Source: an uncultured Sphingomonadaceae bacterium (lineage in GTDB: Bacteria; Pseudomonadota; Alphaproteobacteria; Sphingomonadales; Sphingomonadaceae). From it: a stretch of 64,000 nt of DNA. The stretch lies in NCBI GenBank assembly GCA_937996655.1, contig CALKUK010000014.1, positions 479,687 through 543,686 on the forward strand, written 5' to 3'. A program made the position numbers and the translations under genes. The notes beneath the pieces were generated by a model. That model was not told the origin of the DNA and ran no database searches. It saw only the letters and a list, made by a program, of their open reading frames with translations. Shown here piece by piece: positions 42,139 to 49,075 of this stretch. Position 1 is the first letter of the stretch. The number at the start of each line of letters is the position of its first letter.

Positions 42139-42942
42139 ATGGCTTCGCGTCTTTGGACAAGGCAAGAGACTGAGCTCGCACTTTATCTTTATTTTCAAAC
42201 AACATTCGGCAGGATTCATCAAAGAAACCCCGAAATTATAAAGCTGGCTCAGGCTATTGACCGCACACCGTCGTCGGTTGCGATGAAATTGTCGAATTTT
42301 GCTAGCTTGGACCCCGAAATTACGGGGTCGGGTCGCAGCGGCCTTAAAGGTGCGTCCTCGCTGGACCGCGAAGTGTTCGCTCAGTTTCTGGATAACTGGG
42401 AAGGGTTAGTGGCAGAGTGTTCCCGCCGCTGGGATGACCTTATCGCGACTGAGGTGCCTCGTGCGGTGGACCGACAGGATGGCGGGCTACGCGAGGTATC
42501 CGATGGTTTTGGCCAGTTTCCCGCCAATGCTCCCTCGACGGCTTCCCGCGTGGTTGAAGTGCGGCGAGGGCAGCAATTCTTTCGGCGCGCCGTATTAGCC
42601 AATTACGGCTCGAAGTGTTGCATCACTGGAATCGCGGACGAGCGTTTGTTGAATGCCAGTCATATCAAGCCTTGGACCTTGGACGAAATGAACCGTCACA
42701 ATCCGGCGAACGGCTTCTCGCTTTCAGCCACCTTCGATCGGGCGTTCGATCGCGGATTGATGACAATCATGCAGGGCGAGGTGATTACGTTCTCACGTCA
42801 ACTTCTCGAGCATCGTAGCCAAGAGACGCGAGACTACTTCAAAAAATATGAGGGGAAGGCGATCAGCCCTGCCAGCCGGTTCGCACCGGATGCGGACCTC
42901 ATCAAGTGGCACAATGATTGGTTCATTGAGGCAGGAGCTTGA
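42139..42942 (+). CDS. HNH endonuclease, McrA-like/putative restriction nuclease
   Basis: A 267-residue protein with a C-terminal HNH nuclease domain: CCITG at 160-164, LNASHIKPW (His175), NPANGFSLSATFDRAFDRG at 188-206. This SHIxPW/FDRxFD form is typical of HNH domains annotated as restriction endonucleases. The N-terminal part (1-60; WTRQETELALYLYFQTTFGRIHQRNPEI, then TPSSVAMKLSNFASLDP) looks like a DNA-recognition helical domain often joined to this nuclease type. No methylase lies nearby, so a methyl- or modification-dependent (type IV-like) role, or phage defence, is possible. Codon use is more A/T-rich than in neighbours, suggesting transfer. AGGGGTGAC precedes the ATG. Confidence 0.82.
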   Translation: MASRLWTRQETELALYLYFQTTFGRIHQRNPEIIKLAQAIDRTPSSVAMKLSNFASLDPEITGSGRSGLKGASSLDREVFAQFLDNWEGLVAECSRRWDDLIATEVPRAVDRQDGGLREVSDGFGQFPANAPSTASRVVEVRRGQQFFRRAVLANYGSKCCITGIADERLLNASHIKPWTLDEMNRHNPANGFSLSATFDRAFDRGLMTIMQGEVITFSRQLLEHRSQETRDYFKKYEGKAISPASRFAPDADLIKWHNDWFIEAGA

Positions 42943-42944
42943 AT

Positions 42945-43166
42945 ATGCAAGACGAGACGAAGCGCTACAAAATCCTGATCCGAGAACGTGGCGCCCCCGA
43001 GCCGATCAAGATTTTTGAATTCTCTAGCCAGTCAAAGACGGCCGCCGAGAATAGGCATTCGGAAATTTATAACGAAAACTGCGCCCATACAGATCGCTTC
43101 ACTAGCGCGATGTATCGCAAAACACCGACCTCTCGGTGGAGGAAACAGTCCGCTATTAACTGGTAG
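42945..43166 (+). CDS. Small protein downstream of the HNH nuclease
   Basis: A 73-residue, strongly charged protein (MQDETKRYKILIRERGAPEP...KTPTSRWRKQSAINW) with no signal peptide or membrane segment. The ATG at 42945 follows AGGAG and lies 2 bases after the nuclease stop; an in-frame TTG at 42939 overlaps that stop. Close spacing and shared A/T-rich base use suggest that it entered together with the nuclease and may be its regulator or partner. No family recognised. Confidence 0.55.
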   Translation: MQDETKRYKILIRERGAPEPIKIFEFSSQSKTAAENRHSEIYNENCAHTDRFTSAMYRKTPTSRWRKQSAINW

Positions 43167-43466
43167 CGCCGCGTCTGCGTCTCGGCCATTTTCTTGTTCC
43201 TCCCTATCGCAAGTCGATGGGGAGAGCTGAGAAGTCCTCTCATTTTCTCTGTCCTACAGCCCCCTTTTTGTGCCAGTCTCCCGGCCGTGATGTTTGCTGC
43301 GCGCCCGCTTTGCTTGTCCAACGGCCTGATTGTCCTACACGGGCGAACGGTTCTGCAGGGCGCGATGCCCTCAACTTCCTCCACTTCCAAACCTTTGGTC
43401 CCGCCAAAGGCGCGCAAATGCGTCGAGTCGGCGCGGCGCAGTTTTTCCTACAGTTAAGGACCTGAA
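43167..43466. other. Interval without a recognisable gene
   Basis: Three hundred bases between the HNH cassette and the epoxide-hydrolase-like gene. Several short frames exist on both strands, but none has a plausible start site, domain or normal codon use. The first part is pyrimidine-rich. It may be the remnant boundary of the HNH insertion. Confidence 0.4.
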
Positions 43467-44384
43467 ATGACCGACTTCACCTGGACGCCAGAGGCAGGCT
43501 CCGGCATCCGCCAGCGCTTTGTAGAGGCGAACGGCCTGCGCTTTGAACTGGCAGAGGCGGGGGACCCGACCTCGCGGCGGCTCGCGTTGTGTCTCCACGG
43601 CTTTCCCGAACTCAACTATAGCTGGCGGTTCCAGATGCCGCTGCTCGCCGCGCGCGGCTGGCGGGTTTGGGCGGCGAATTCGCGGGGCTATGGTGCGTCG
43701 GACCGGCCGGGGGGCGTGCGCGCCTATGCGCTCGACCATCTGACGGCGGATGTCGCCGCCCTGATTGATCTCGCCGCGGAAGAACATCCCGTCGATGAGG
43801 TGATGCTCATCGCGCATGATTGGGGCGCGATCATCGCCTGGGCTTTCGCCATCGCCAAAGTCCGCCCGCTGACCAAGCTCGTCATCATGAATGTGCCGCA
43901 CCCCAAGGTCGCGATGCGGGAGATGCGGACCCTCTCTCAACTTCGGAAAAGCTGGTACATCTTCTTCTTCCAATTGCCGGGCCTGCCCGAGCGCGTCTTT
44001 GGGAAGGACGGCGCTCAGGCCATTCGCGGCGCGTTCTACAATATGGCCGTCGACAAGAGCCGCTTCGGGCAGGACGTGCTGGATGTCTATGCCGCCGCCT
44101 CCTCCCGCCCCGGCGCGCTGACGGGAATGATCAACTATTATCGCGCGTTACTGCGCCACCGGGAGACGCTCGATCTCGCCGAGGGCCGCGTTGATATCCC
44201 CACGCTGATGGTCTGGGGGGAAGAAGATGCAGCGCTCGGCATCGGCTGCACCGTCGGTACGGAGCAATGGGTGCCACAGCTTGAACTCCACCGCCTGCCC
44301 GGTGTCTCCCACTGGGTGCAGCAGGAAGCGCCGGAAAAGGTGAATGCGATCCTGACCGACTGGCTGGACCGCAACGGGGGATAG
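43467..44384 (+). CDS. Epoxide hydrolase-like alpha/beta hydrolase
   Basis: A 305-residue alpha/beta hydrolase. HGFPE at 44-48 is the oxyanion motif of epoxide hydrolases and haloalkane dehalogenases; the nucleophile is Asp118 in IAHDWGAIIAW, so this is not a serine esterase. A lid tyrosine candidate is in MINYYRALLRH and the catalytic His in GVSHWVQQEAPE. The motifs fit soluble epoxide hydrolase. AAGGACCTGAA precedes the ATG. Single gene; repeat B follows it. Confidence 0.85.
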   Translation: MTDFTWTPEAGSGIRQRFVEANGLRFELAEAGDPTSRRLALCLHGFPELNYSWRFQMPLLAARGWRVWAANSRGYGASDRPGGVRAYALDHLTADVAALIDLAAEEHPVDEVMLIAHDWGAIIAWAFAIAKVRPLTKLVIMNVPHPKVAMREMRTLSQLRKSWYIFFFQLPGLPERVFGKDGAQAIRGAFYNMAVDKSRFGQDVLDVYAAASSRPGALTGMINYYRALLRHRETLDLAEGRVDIPTLMVWGEEDAALGIGCTVGTEQWVPQLELHRLPGVSHWVQQEAPEKVNAILTDWLDRNGG

Positions 44385-44408
44385 GGACGCTTCCCGTTGA
44401 CGCGACCC

Positions 44409-44477
44409 GTCACCCCGGCGGAGGCTGGGGTCTCGTCGGTCGGGTGCAAGAGATGCCAGCCTGCGCTGGCATGACGG
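44409..44477. repeat. Intergenic palindromic repeat, family B, copy 2
   Basis: Same layout as 15636-15704: GTCACCCCGGCGGAGGCTGGGGTCTC then AGATGCCAGCC/TGCGCTGGCATGACGG. It again sits between convergent genes (epoxide-hydrolase-like and CsgG-like). Confidence 0.85.
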
Positions 44478-44494
44478 TAAGGGACTAGAGCGCG

Positions 44495-45280
44495 CTATTC
44501 CGCCTTGGGCGCAGCTGCGCTCGCATCATCAGGCAAGCCGCCGAGCGTCCCGACCATCTTCTTATAGGCATCCAGATAAGCGAGCACGAGCACCTGCCCG
44601 ATCTCGCTATTCTGATATCCGCCGCCACCGGCTGCGGCGAGGCCACCGCCCCACCAGGCGCCGCCACCGGCGCCCCAGCTGACATCCTTCTTGCGGTAAT
44701 AGCCTTCGGACAGGCTTTCGATCTCGGTCGTGCGGACGTTGACGAGGGAGAGTGTGACGTTGGCCTCTTTCTTCGACACCTTGATGCCGCCCAGAAGCCC
44801 ACCGAGCATGCGGCCGCCCAGCATGCCACCGATGCCTCCGGCCAGGCCACCGCCACCTGAGTTTGAATTGGTCGTGACGATATCCGGCACAACGACATAG
44901 TCCGCCGCCTTCACCTGACGTTTGCCAAGGTTCGAGCCACGCTGCAGCTCCCCATCATCGCCAAGCGCCCGTTCGACCGCGCGGGCGGCAAGGCCGCCGC
45001 CCCGGTCTACCAGCCCGAAGCAGCCGGATTTCATGACGAAGAATTTGATGATCGCTTCCGGGTTGGACAGGCCGAGTTCGGTCCACCACTTATTCTCCGG
45101 CTCTACAATCGCAATGGTGCCCAGCCGTTTGGTGCACACCGGAATTTCGGCCGTGCCTTTGTCCTGCGCCTTTTTTGCGGAGGATTTGTCGTCGGCTTCT
45201 TTCTTGGCCCAGGCGGGCGTCGCGACGGCGGCAGGGAGGATCATCGCCACAGCGGCGAGCGCGGAAATAGTTGAACGCAT
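44495..45280 (-). CDS. CsgG/HfaB-like exported protein
   Basis: A 261-residue exported protein: signal peptide MRSTISALAAVAMILPAAVATPAWA, then a charged low-complexity stretch, a CsgG-like core (GTIAIVEPENKWWTELGLSNPEAIIKFFVMKSGCFGLVDRGGGLAARAVER), a glycine-rich insert (SGGGGLAGGIGGMLGGRMLGGLLGG) and a C-terminal strand with ANVTLSLVNVRTTEIESLSEG. CsgG and HfaB are outer-membrane secretion or anchoring proteins; this one lacks a clear lipobox cysteine, so its location is uncertain. Divergent from lepA. Confidence 0.72.
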   Translation of the reverse strand: MRSTISALAAVAMILPAAVATPAWAKKEADDKSSAKKAQDKGTAEIPVCTKRLGTIAIVEPENKWWTELGLSNPEAIIKFFVMKSGCFGLVDRGGGLAARAVERALGDDGELQRGSNLGKRQVKAADYVVVPDIVTTNSNSGGGGLAGGIGGMLGGRMLGGLLGGIKVSKKEANVTLSLVNVRTTEIESLSEGYYRKKDVSWGAGGGAWWGGGLAAAGGGGYQNSEIGQVLVLAYLDAYKKMVGTLGGLPDDASAAAPKAE

Positions 45281-45454
45281 CTACTTTGGTCCCTCATTCA
45301 AGGGGGCAGATGCGGTATTTTCCCGTCATTCCGCCCAGTCGGTGCGACCCGCTGACGCTGGAGGTCTAGCAAAGCGGGCAAGACGTTTCCACCTGAGATT
45401 CACCGCTTCGCTCTCCCCTTTGCCTTGTGGCACAAGACTGCTAGGGCCGCGGCC

Positions 45455-47278
45455 ATGTCCACGCCGCTTTCCAAGATCCGCAACTTTTCCATCATTGCCC
45501 ATATTGACCATGGCAAGTCCACGCTCGCTGACCGGCTTATCCAACGGACCGGGGGGCTGACGGAGCGTGAGATGACCGCGCAGGTCCTCGACAATATGGA
45601 CATCGAAAAAGAGCGCGGCATCACCATCAAGGCGCAGACCGTGCGGCTGGAATACACAGCGAAGGATGGGGAAACCTATACCCTCAACCTCATGGACACG
45701 CCCGGCCATGTCGACTTCGCTTATGAAGTCAGCCGCAGCCTTGCCGCTTGCGAAGGCGCGCTGCTCGTCGTGGATGCCGCCCAAGGCGTGGAAGCGCAGA
45801 CGCTGGCCAATGTGTACCAATCGATTGAGCATGATCATGAGATTGTGCCCGTCATCAACAAGATCGACCTGCCCGCCGCTGAAGTGGAAAAGGTGAAGGC
45901 CGAGATTGAAGAGATTATCGGCCTGCCCGCTGACAATGCGGTGCTCACCAGCGCAAAGTCGGGCATCGGCATCGATGAGGTGCTGGAAGCCATTGTAACA
46001 CGCATTCCGCCGCCCAAGGGTGATGCGAACGCGCCGTTGAAGGCGATGCTCGTGGACAGCTGGTATGACCCCTATCTGGGCGTCGTCATCCTCGTCCGCA
46101 TCATCGACGGGTCGCTGAAAAAGGGTCAGCAGATCAAGTTCATGCAGGCCGGCACGATGCACCTTGTGGACCGCGTCGGCTGCATGCGGCCTAAAATTGA
46201 CACGCTGCCCGATCTCGGGCCCGGTGAAATCGGGTTTATCACAGCGCAGATCAAAGATGTCAGCCAGGCGCGCGTCGGCGATACCATCACCGATGCGAAG
46301 CGGCCGGCGGATGCCCCGCTGCCGGGCTTTAAGGAAGTCCAACCGGTCGTGTTCTGCGGCCTGTTCCCGGTCGACGCCAATGACTTTGAAAAGCTGCGGG
46401 AAAGCATTTCCAAGCTGCGCCTGAACGATGCGAGCTTCAGCTTTGAAATGGAAACCTCGGCGGCCTTGGGCTTTGGTTTCCGCTGCGGCTTTTTGGGGCT
46501 GCTCCATCTCGAGATCATTCAGGAACGCCTGACGCGTGAATATGATCTGGATCTGATTACGACGGCCCCGTCGGTCGTTTATCGCCTCAATCTCACCAAG
46601 GCGGCGGGTGAGGCGGAAGGCCGCGAGATTGAACTGCACAATCCCGCCGACATGCCCGATCCCAACCGGATCGCCGAAATCCAGGAGCCTTGGATCGAAG
46701 CGACCATCTATGTGCCGGATGAACACCTCGGTTCCATCCTGAAGCTGTGTCAGGATCGGCGCGGCATCCAGAAGAACCTGACCTATGTCGGCGGCCGTGC
46801 GCAGATTACTTATGAACTGCCGCTCAACGAAGTTGTGTTCGACTTTTATGACCGGCTCAAGAGCATCTCACGCGGCTATGCCAGCTTTGACTATCACCAG
46901 ATCGGCCACCGCGCAGGGGATCTGGTGAAGATGAGCATCCTCGTTAACAACGAGCCCGTCGATGCCCTGTCGATGATCGTGCACCGCGGCACCGCCGAGA
47001 GCCGTGGGCGCGGCATGTGTGAGCGGTTGAAGGACCTCATCCCGCGCCATTTGTTCAAGATCCCGATTCAGGCGGCGATCGGCGGCAAGGTAATCGCGCG
47101 TGAAACCATCGCTGCCCTGCGCAAGGACGTGACCGCGAAATGCTATGGTGGCGACGCCAGCCGCAAGCGCAAGCTGCTTGACAAGCAGAAGGAAGGCAAA
47201 AAGCGGATGCGCGAGTACGGCTCGGTCAGCATCCCGCAGGAAGCCTTCATCGCTGCGTTGAGGATGGGTGAGGAATAA
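45455..47278 (+). CDS. lepA: Elongation factor 4 (LepA)
   Basis: Ribosome-associated GTPase of 607 residues, standard length. G1 motif AHIDHGKST, G3 DTPGHVDF, G4 NKID, EF-G-like domains III and V and the LepA-specific C-terminal domain ending in GKKRMREYGSVSIPQEAFIAALRMGEE. It back-translocates or remodels stalled ribosomes. The ATG at 45455 (MSTPLSKIRNFSI) is preferred over an upstream frame because homology starts here. Its stop overlaps the next small gene by one base (TAATG). Confidence 0.97.
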   Translation: MSTPLSKIRNFSIIAHIDHGKSTLADRLIQRTGGLTEREMTAQVLDNMDIEKERGITIKAQTVRLEYTAKDGETYTLNLMDTPGHVDFAYEVSRSLAACEGALLVVDAAQGVEAQTLANVYQSIEHDHEIVPVINKIDLPAAEVEKVKAEIEEIIGLPADNAVLTSAKSGIGIDEVLEAIVTRIPPPKGDANAPLKAMLVDSWYDPYLGVVILVRIIDGSLKKGQQIKFMQAGTMHLVDRVGCMRPKIDTLPDLGPGEIGFITAQIKDVSQARVGDTITDAKRPADAPLPGFKEVQPVVFCGLFPVDANDFEKLRESISKLRLNDASFSFEMETSAALGFGFRCGFLGLLHLEIIQERLTREYDLDLITTAPSVVYRLNLTKAAGEAEGREIELHNPADMPDPNRIAEIQEPWIEATIYVPDEHLGSILKLCQDRRGIQKNLTYVGGRAQITYELPLNEVVFDFYDRLKSISRGYASFDYHQIGHRAGDLVKMSILVNNEPVDALSMIVHRGTAESRGRGMCERLKDLIPRHLFKIPIQAAIGGKVIARETIAALRKDVTAKCYGGDASRKRKLLDKQKEGKKRMREYGSVSIPQEAFIAALRMGEE

Positions 47279-47460
47279 TGGCGGGCGATCGGTTTGAACG
47301 GCACCGCCAGCCCTGGACGACCGACGAAATCCAGAAGCTTCATACGCTCGCCAAAAAAGGGATGCCGCTCAAGCAGATGGCAAAGGCCCTGACGCGGAGC
47401 GAAGACAGCATTAAAGACCGCGCCAAACTCGACGGCCTGAAGATCGCCAAGCTGCGATAG
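47278..47460 (+). CDS. Small SANT/HTH-like protein after lepA
   Basis: A 60-residue protein, MAGDRFERHRQPWTTDEIQKLHTLAKKGMPLKQMAKALTRSEDSIKDRAKLDGLKIAKLR. The pattern PWTxxEIxxLxxLAKKGxxLxxMAKxLxRxxxSIxxRAxxxG is that of a Myb/SANT-like helix-turn-helix, so DNA or RNA binding is plausible. It is translationally coupled to lepA (TAATG). Function not known. Confidence 0.65.
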   Translation: MAGDRFERHRQPWTTDEIQKLHTLAKKGMPLKQMAKALTRSEDSIKDRAKLDGLKIAKLR

Positions 47461-47803
47461 CCCAGCTGGACTGCGCCGAATTGCGCCATCCGATCTTGCC
47501 TTTTTTGTATAAATCCGCCATACACCAGCTTGAGTTGAGCAGAGGCGTAATTTCTGCTGAGGAAATAGTTGGATGGTTCAAACCTCGCAGCGTGCGACAG
47601 GCGATGGATCTATTTCCGAGGCGCCTCTCCTCGTTATTTCCGGCGACGAAGTTGGCCGGAATAGTGCCGCCCAACGGGCATACGCGTTCCTGTAACGCGG
47701 CCCCGTTGAACGGCACTGGGGAGGGATGATGGGTCGCACATTCCTCCCCATTTTTCCCTTGCTGGCGAGCGCGGGCAATATTTTTGGGTCTGCATGTGTT
47801 CAA
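47461..47803. other. Non-coding interval rich in hairpins, possible regulatory RNA
   Basis: No convincing gene on either strand. It contains three neighbouring inverted repeats: GAGGCGCCTC (47618-47627); TATTTCCGG with CCGGAATA (47635-47663); and a 55-base hairpin at 47663-47717 built from AGTGCCG/CGGCACT, CAACGGG/CCCGTTG and CGCGTT/AACGCG with loop CCTGT, about 20 pairs in all. This density of structure is unlike other intergenic stretches here. No T-tract follows, so a simple terminator is unlikely. Confidence 0.4.
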
Positions 47804-47817
47804 TTGACTCAAATCAA
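47804..47817 (+). promoter_or_regulatory. FNR/FixK-type box upstream of the small-protein operon
   Basis: TTGAC-TCAA-ATCAA fits the relaxed FNR/FixK consensus TTGAY-N4-RTCAA exactly. Its centre is about 67 bases before the ATG of the 34-residue protein. A second near-match at 49007-49020 faces the SpoIIAA-like gene. This suggests low-oxygen control of the 47.9-49.0 kb cluster. Confidence 0.5.
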
Positions 47818-47841
47818 GGACCTTTTGGGGGTCCAGTTTAA

Positions 47842-47873
47842 TTCTCCTCTTCGACACCGAACGAAGAGGAGAA
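47842..47873. promoter_or_regulatory. Perfect 12-bp inverted repeat covering the Shine-Dalgarno
   Basis: TTCTCCTCTTCG (47842-47853) and CGAAGAGGAGAA (47862-47873) pair perfectly around the loop ACACCGAA. The right arm contains the AGAGGAGA ribosome-binding site of the gene starting at 47878, so in RNA the hairpin would hide it. Alternatively, as DNA, it could be an operator. Confidence 0.6.
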
Positions 47874-47877
47874 AACC

Positions 47878-47982
47878 ATGTCACCCTATCTCATGCAGCC
47901 ATTTGTCATCGGGCCAGTAATTGTCGGCCTGCTGTTTGCGGCAACGCTTTTGTTCGTTTCCTTCACCGATGCACGGGGTTGA
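47878..47982 (+). CDS. 34-residue single-pass membrane protein
   Basis: MSPYLMQPFVIGPVIVGLLF followed by AATLLFVSFTDARG: a single hydrophobic helix with a short polar end. Evidence that it is real: a strong AGAGGAGA ribosome-binding site 5-12 bases before the ATG, that site lying inside a perfect hairpin, and close spacing (9 bases) to the following YdcH-like gene. No family recognised. A promoter box of FNR/FixK type lies upstream, so it might be a small subunit or modulator of a membrane complex used at low oxygen; this is inference only. Confidence 0.6.
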   Translation: MSPYLMQPFVIGPVIVGLLFAATLLFVSFTDARG

Positions 47983-47991
47983 GGGGCGGCT

Positions 47992-48240
47992 ATGAGCCAC
48001 ACCCCCAATGACCTGCGAGATGAGTTTCCCGAAGCGATGGACGTCCTTCACCAATTGAAGGTCAGCGACGCGCATTTCGCAACGCTGGCCGACCGTTATC
48101 ATGATCTCAACCGTGAGATTCATCGGGCGGAAAGCGATGTTGAACCTGCGTCGGACACCCGTTTGGAAACCCTCAAGAAACAAAGGCTGGCGCTGTTGGA
48201 TGAAATTTCAACGATGGTTGCATCGGCCAAGGCAACCTGA
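47992..48240 (+). CDS. DUF465/YdcH family protein
   Basis: An 82-residue helical protein: FPEAMDVLHQLKVSDAHFATLADRYHDLNREIHRAESDVEP...LKKQRLALLDEI is the DUF465 (YdcH/SlyX-like) pattern, with two long helices forming a coiled-coil hairpin. Function of the family is unknown. GGGGCGGCT precedes the ATG. Its stop shares one base with the start of the DksA-like gene (TGATG), so the two are coupled. Confidence 0.82.
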   Translation: MSHTPNDLRDEFPEAMDVLHQLKVSDAHFATLADRYHDLNREIHRAESDVEPASDTRLETLKKQRLALLDEISTMVASAKAT

Positions 48241-48554
48241 TGGGCCTTTCTGACATCCGCAGCCGGCTTGCGGTTCGGCTTGATGAGTTGCTGTCCCGCG
48301 CCGGACACATTGGCGCGGATCTTTCCGCGCCACATTCTGCCGATTCTGATGAGGCGGCGACTGAAACGGAGGCGGACGAGGCGCTGCTCGGCCAAAGTGC
48401 GCTGCTCGATTTAGAGATCGCGCAGGTGCGGGCGGCCTTGGCCCTTCTTCAGGACGGTCAATATGGCACCTGCATCACCTGCGGAGCCGAAATCGCCCCG
48501 GCGCGCTTGGAGGCTATTCCGGAGGCGGCGCACTGTATCGCGTGTGCCGGCTAG
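48240..48554 (+). CDS. TraR/DksA-family zinc-finger protein
   Basis: A 104-residue protein with a C-terminal C4 zinc finger: Cys78-x2-Cys81 (GTCITCGAEI) and Cys99-x2-Cys102 (CIACAG), preceded by a helical hairpin with an acidic stretch (DSDEAATETEADEALL). Proteins of this type bind the RNA polymerase secondary channel and adjust promoter activity, as DksA does with ppGpp. Its tip residues differ from DksA, so the exact effect is unknown. Coupled to the YdcH-like gene; its stop codon interlocks with that of the convergent SpoIIAA-like gene. Confidence 0.82.
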   Translation: MGLSDIRSRLAVRLDELLSRAGHIGADLSAPHSADSDEAATETEADEALLGQSALLDLEIAQVRAALALLQDGQYGTCITCGAEIAPARLEAIPEAAHCIACAG

Positions 48555-48952
48555 GCAAAATCGCCCGGAACTGCGTCTGTCTCCTCCGGCGTTGCATGGG
48601 CTTTTGCCCAAAGGCGGGCGTCCTCCAGTTCATTTAACTTAAAGGACCGGATTGCCGCTGGATAAAGCGGCGCGAACAATCGGGTCACAGGCCCGACCCA
48701 GCCCTGATCCGAAACGACGGCGGCATGTCGCATGAAGGCGCCGTGGCTGAGGTGGAACACCATGTCCTTCCACCAGACTTCGGGTTCGATCCACCCGAAA
48801 TTGCGGACCACCTCCACCACGTCGATTTTCGCATGGGTTTTCAAAAGGGCATCAACGGCATCAACGGCGCGCTGGAAATCCTCTCGGCCGATCCGTCCAT
48901 CAACGGTGAGTTCCAGATAACCGGCGCTCTTGTCACTTTGCACGGACAGCAT
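48551..48952 (-). CDS. SpoIIAA-like (STAS/SEC14-type) protein
   Basis: A 133-residue protein resembling the SpoIIAA-like family: YLELTVDGRIGREDFQRAVDAVDALL starts the domain, WWKDMVFHLSHGAFMRHAAVVSDQGWVGPVTRLFAPLYPAAIRSFKLNELEDARLWAK completes it. Members are found in stress and low-oxygen gene groups in alphaproteobacteria; biochemical role unknown. Its stop overlaps that of the convergent DksA-like gene by 4 bases. A near-perfect FNR/FixK-type box lies 55-68 bases before its start. Confidence 0.75.
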   Translation of the reverse strand: MLSVQSDKSAGYLELTVDGRIGREDFQRAVDAVDALLKTHAKIDVVEVVRNFGWIEPEVWWKDMVFHLSHGAFMRHAAVVSDQGWVGPVTRLFAPLYPAAIRSFKLNELEDARLWAKAHATPEETDAVPGDFA

Positions 48953-49006
48953 GGCACGTCTCCTCGATTAACCCTGCTGAGTCTGCGCCGTCCGTCGCGC
49001 CAAACA

Positions 49007-49020
49007 ATGATCGAGATCAA
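49007..49020 (-). promoter_or_regulatory. FNR/FixK-like box facing the SpoIIAA-like gene
   Basis: On the minus strand TTGAT-CTCG-ATCAT: one mismatch in the last base to TTGAT-N4-ATCAA. Centre about 61 bases before the start codon of the gene ending at 48551, which would fit a class II activator site with a ~20-base leader. Confidence 0.4.
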
Positions 49021-49055
49021 AGCGTTGTCGGGAAGCTGTTTTTAGAAGGTTGCAG

Positions 49056-49075
49056 ATAATAAGCATTGTTATTAT
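49056..49075. promoter_or_regulatory. MarR operator-like dyad at the marR start
   Basis: ATAATAA-GCATTG-TTATTAT: perfect 7-6-7 dyad, A/T-rich, ending directly before the first ATG of the MarR gene (49076). Dyads of about 20 bases with A/T-rich arms are the usual MarR-family operators, so autorepression of the marR-emrA-emrB operon is likely. Confidence 0.65.

Noticed and set aside
43067..43465. Several short frames on both strands
   Set aside because: No ribosome-binding sites and no recognisable protein; left as a gene-free interval.
47411..47884. 157-residue minus-strand frame after lepA
   Set aside because: Covers the hairpin region and the end of the SANT-like gene; no ribosome-binding site, unusual composition, no domain.
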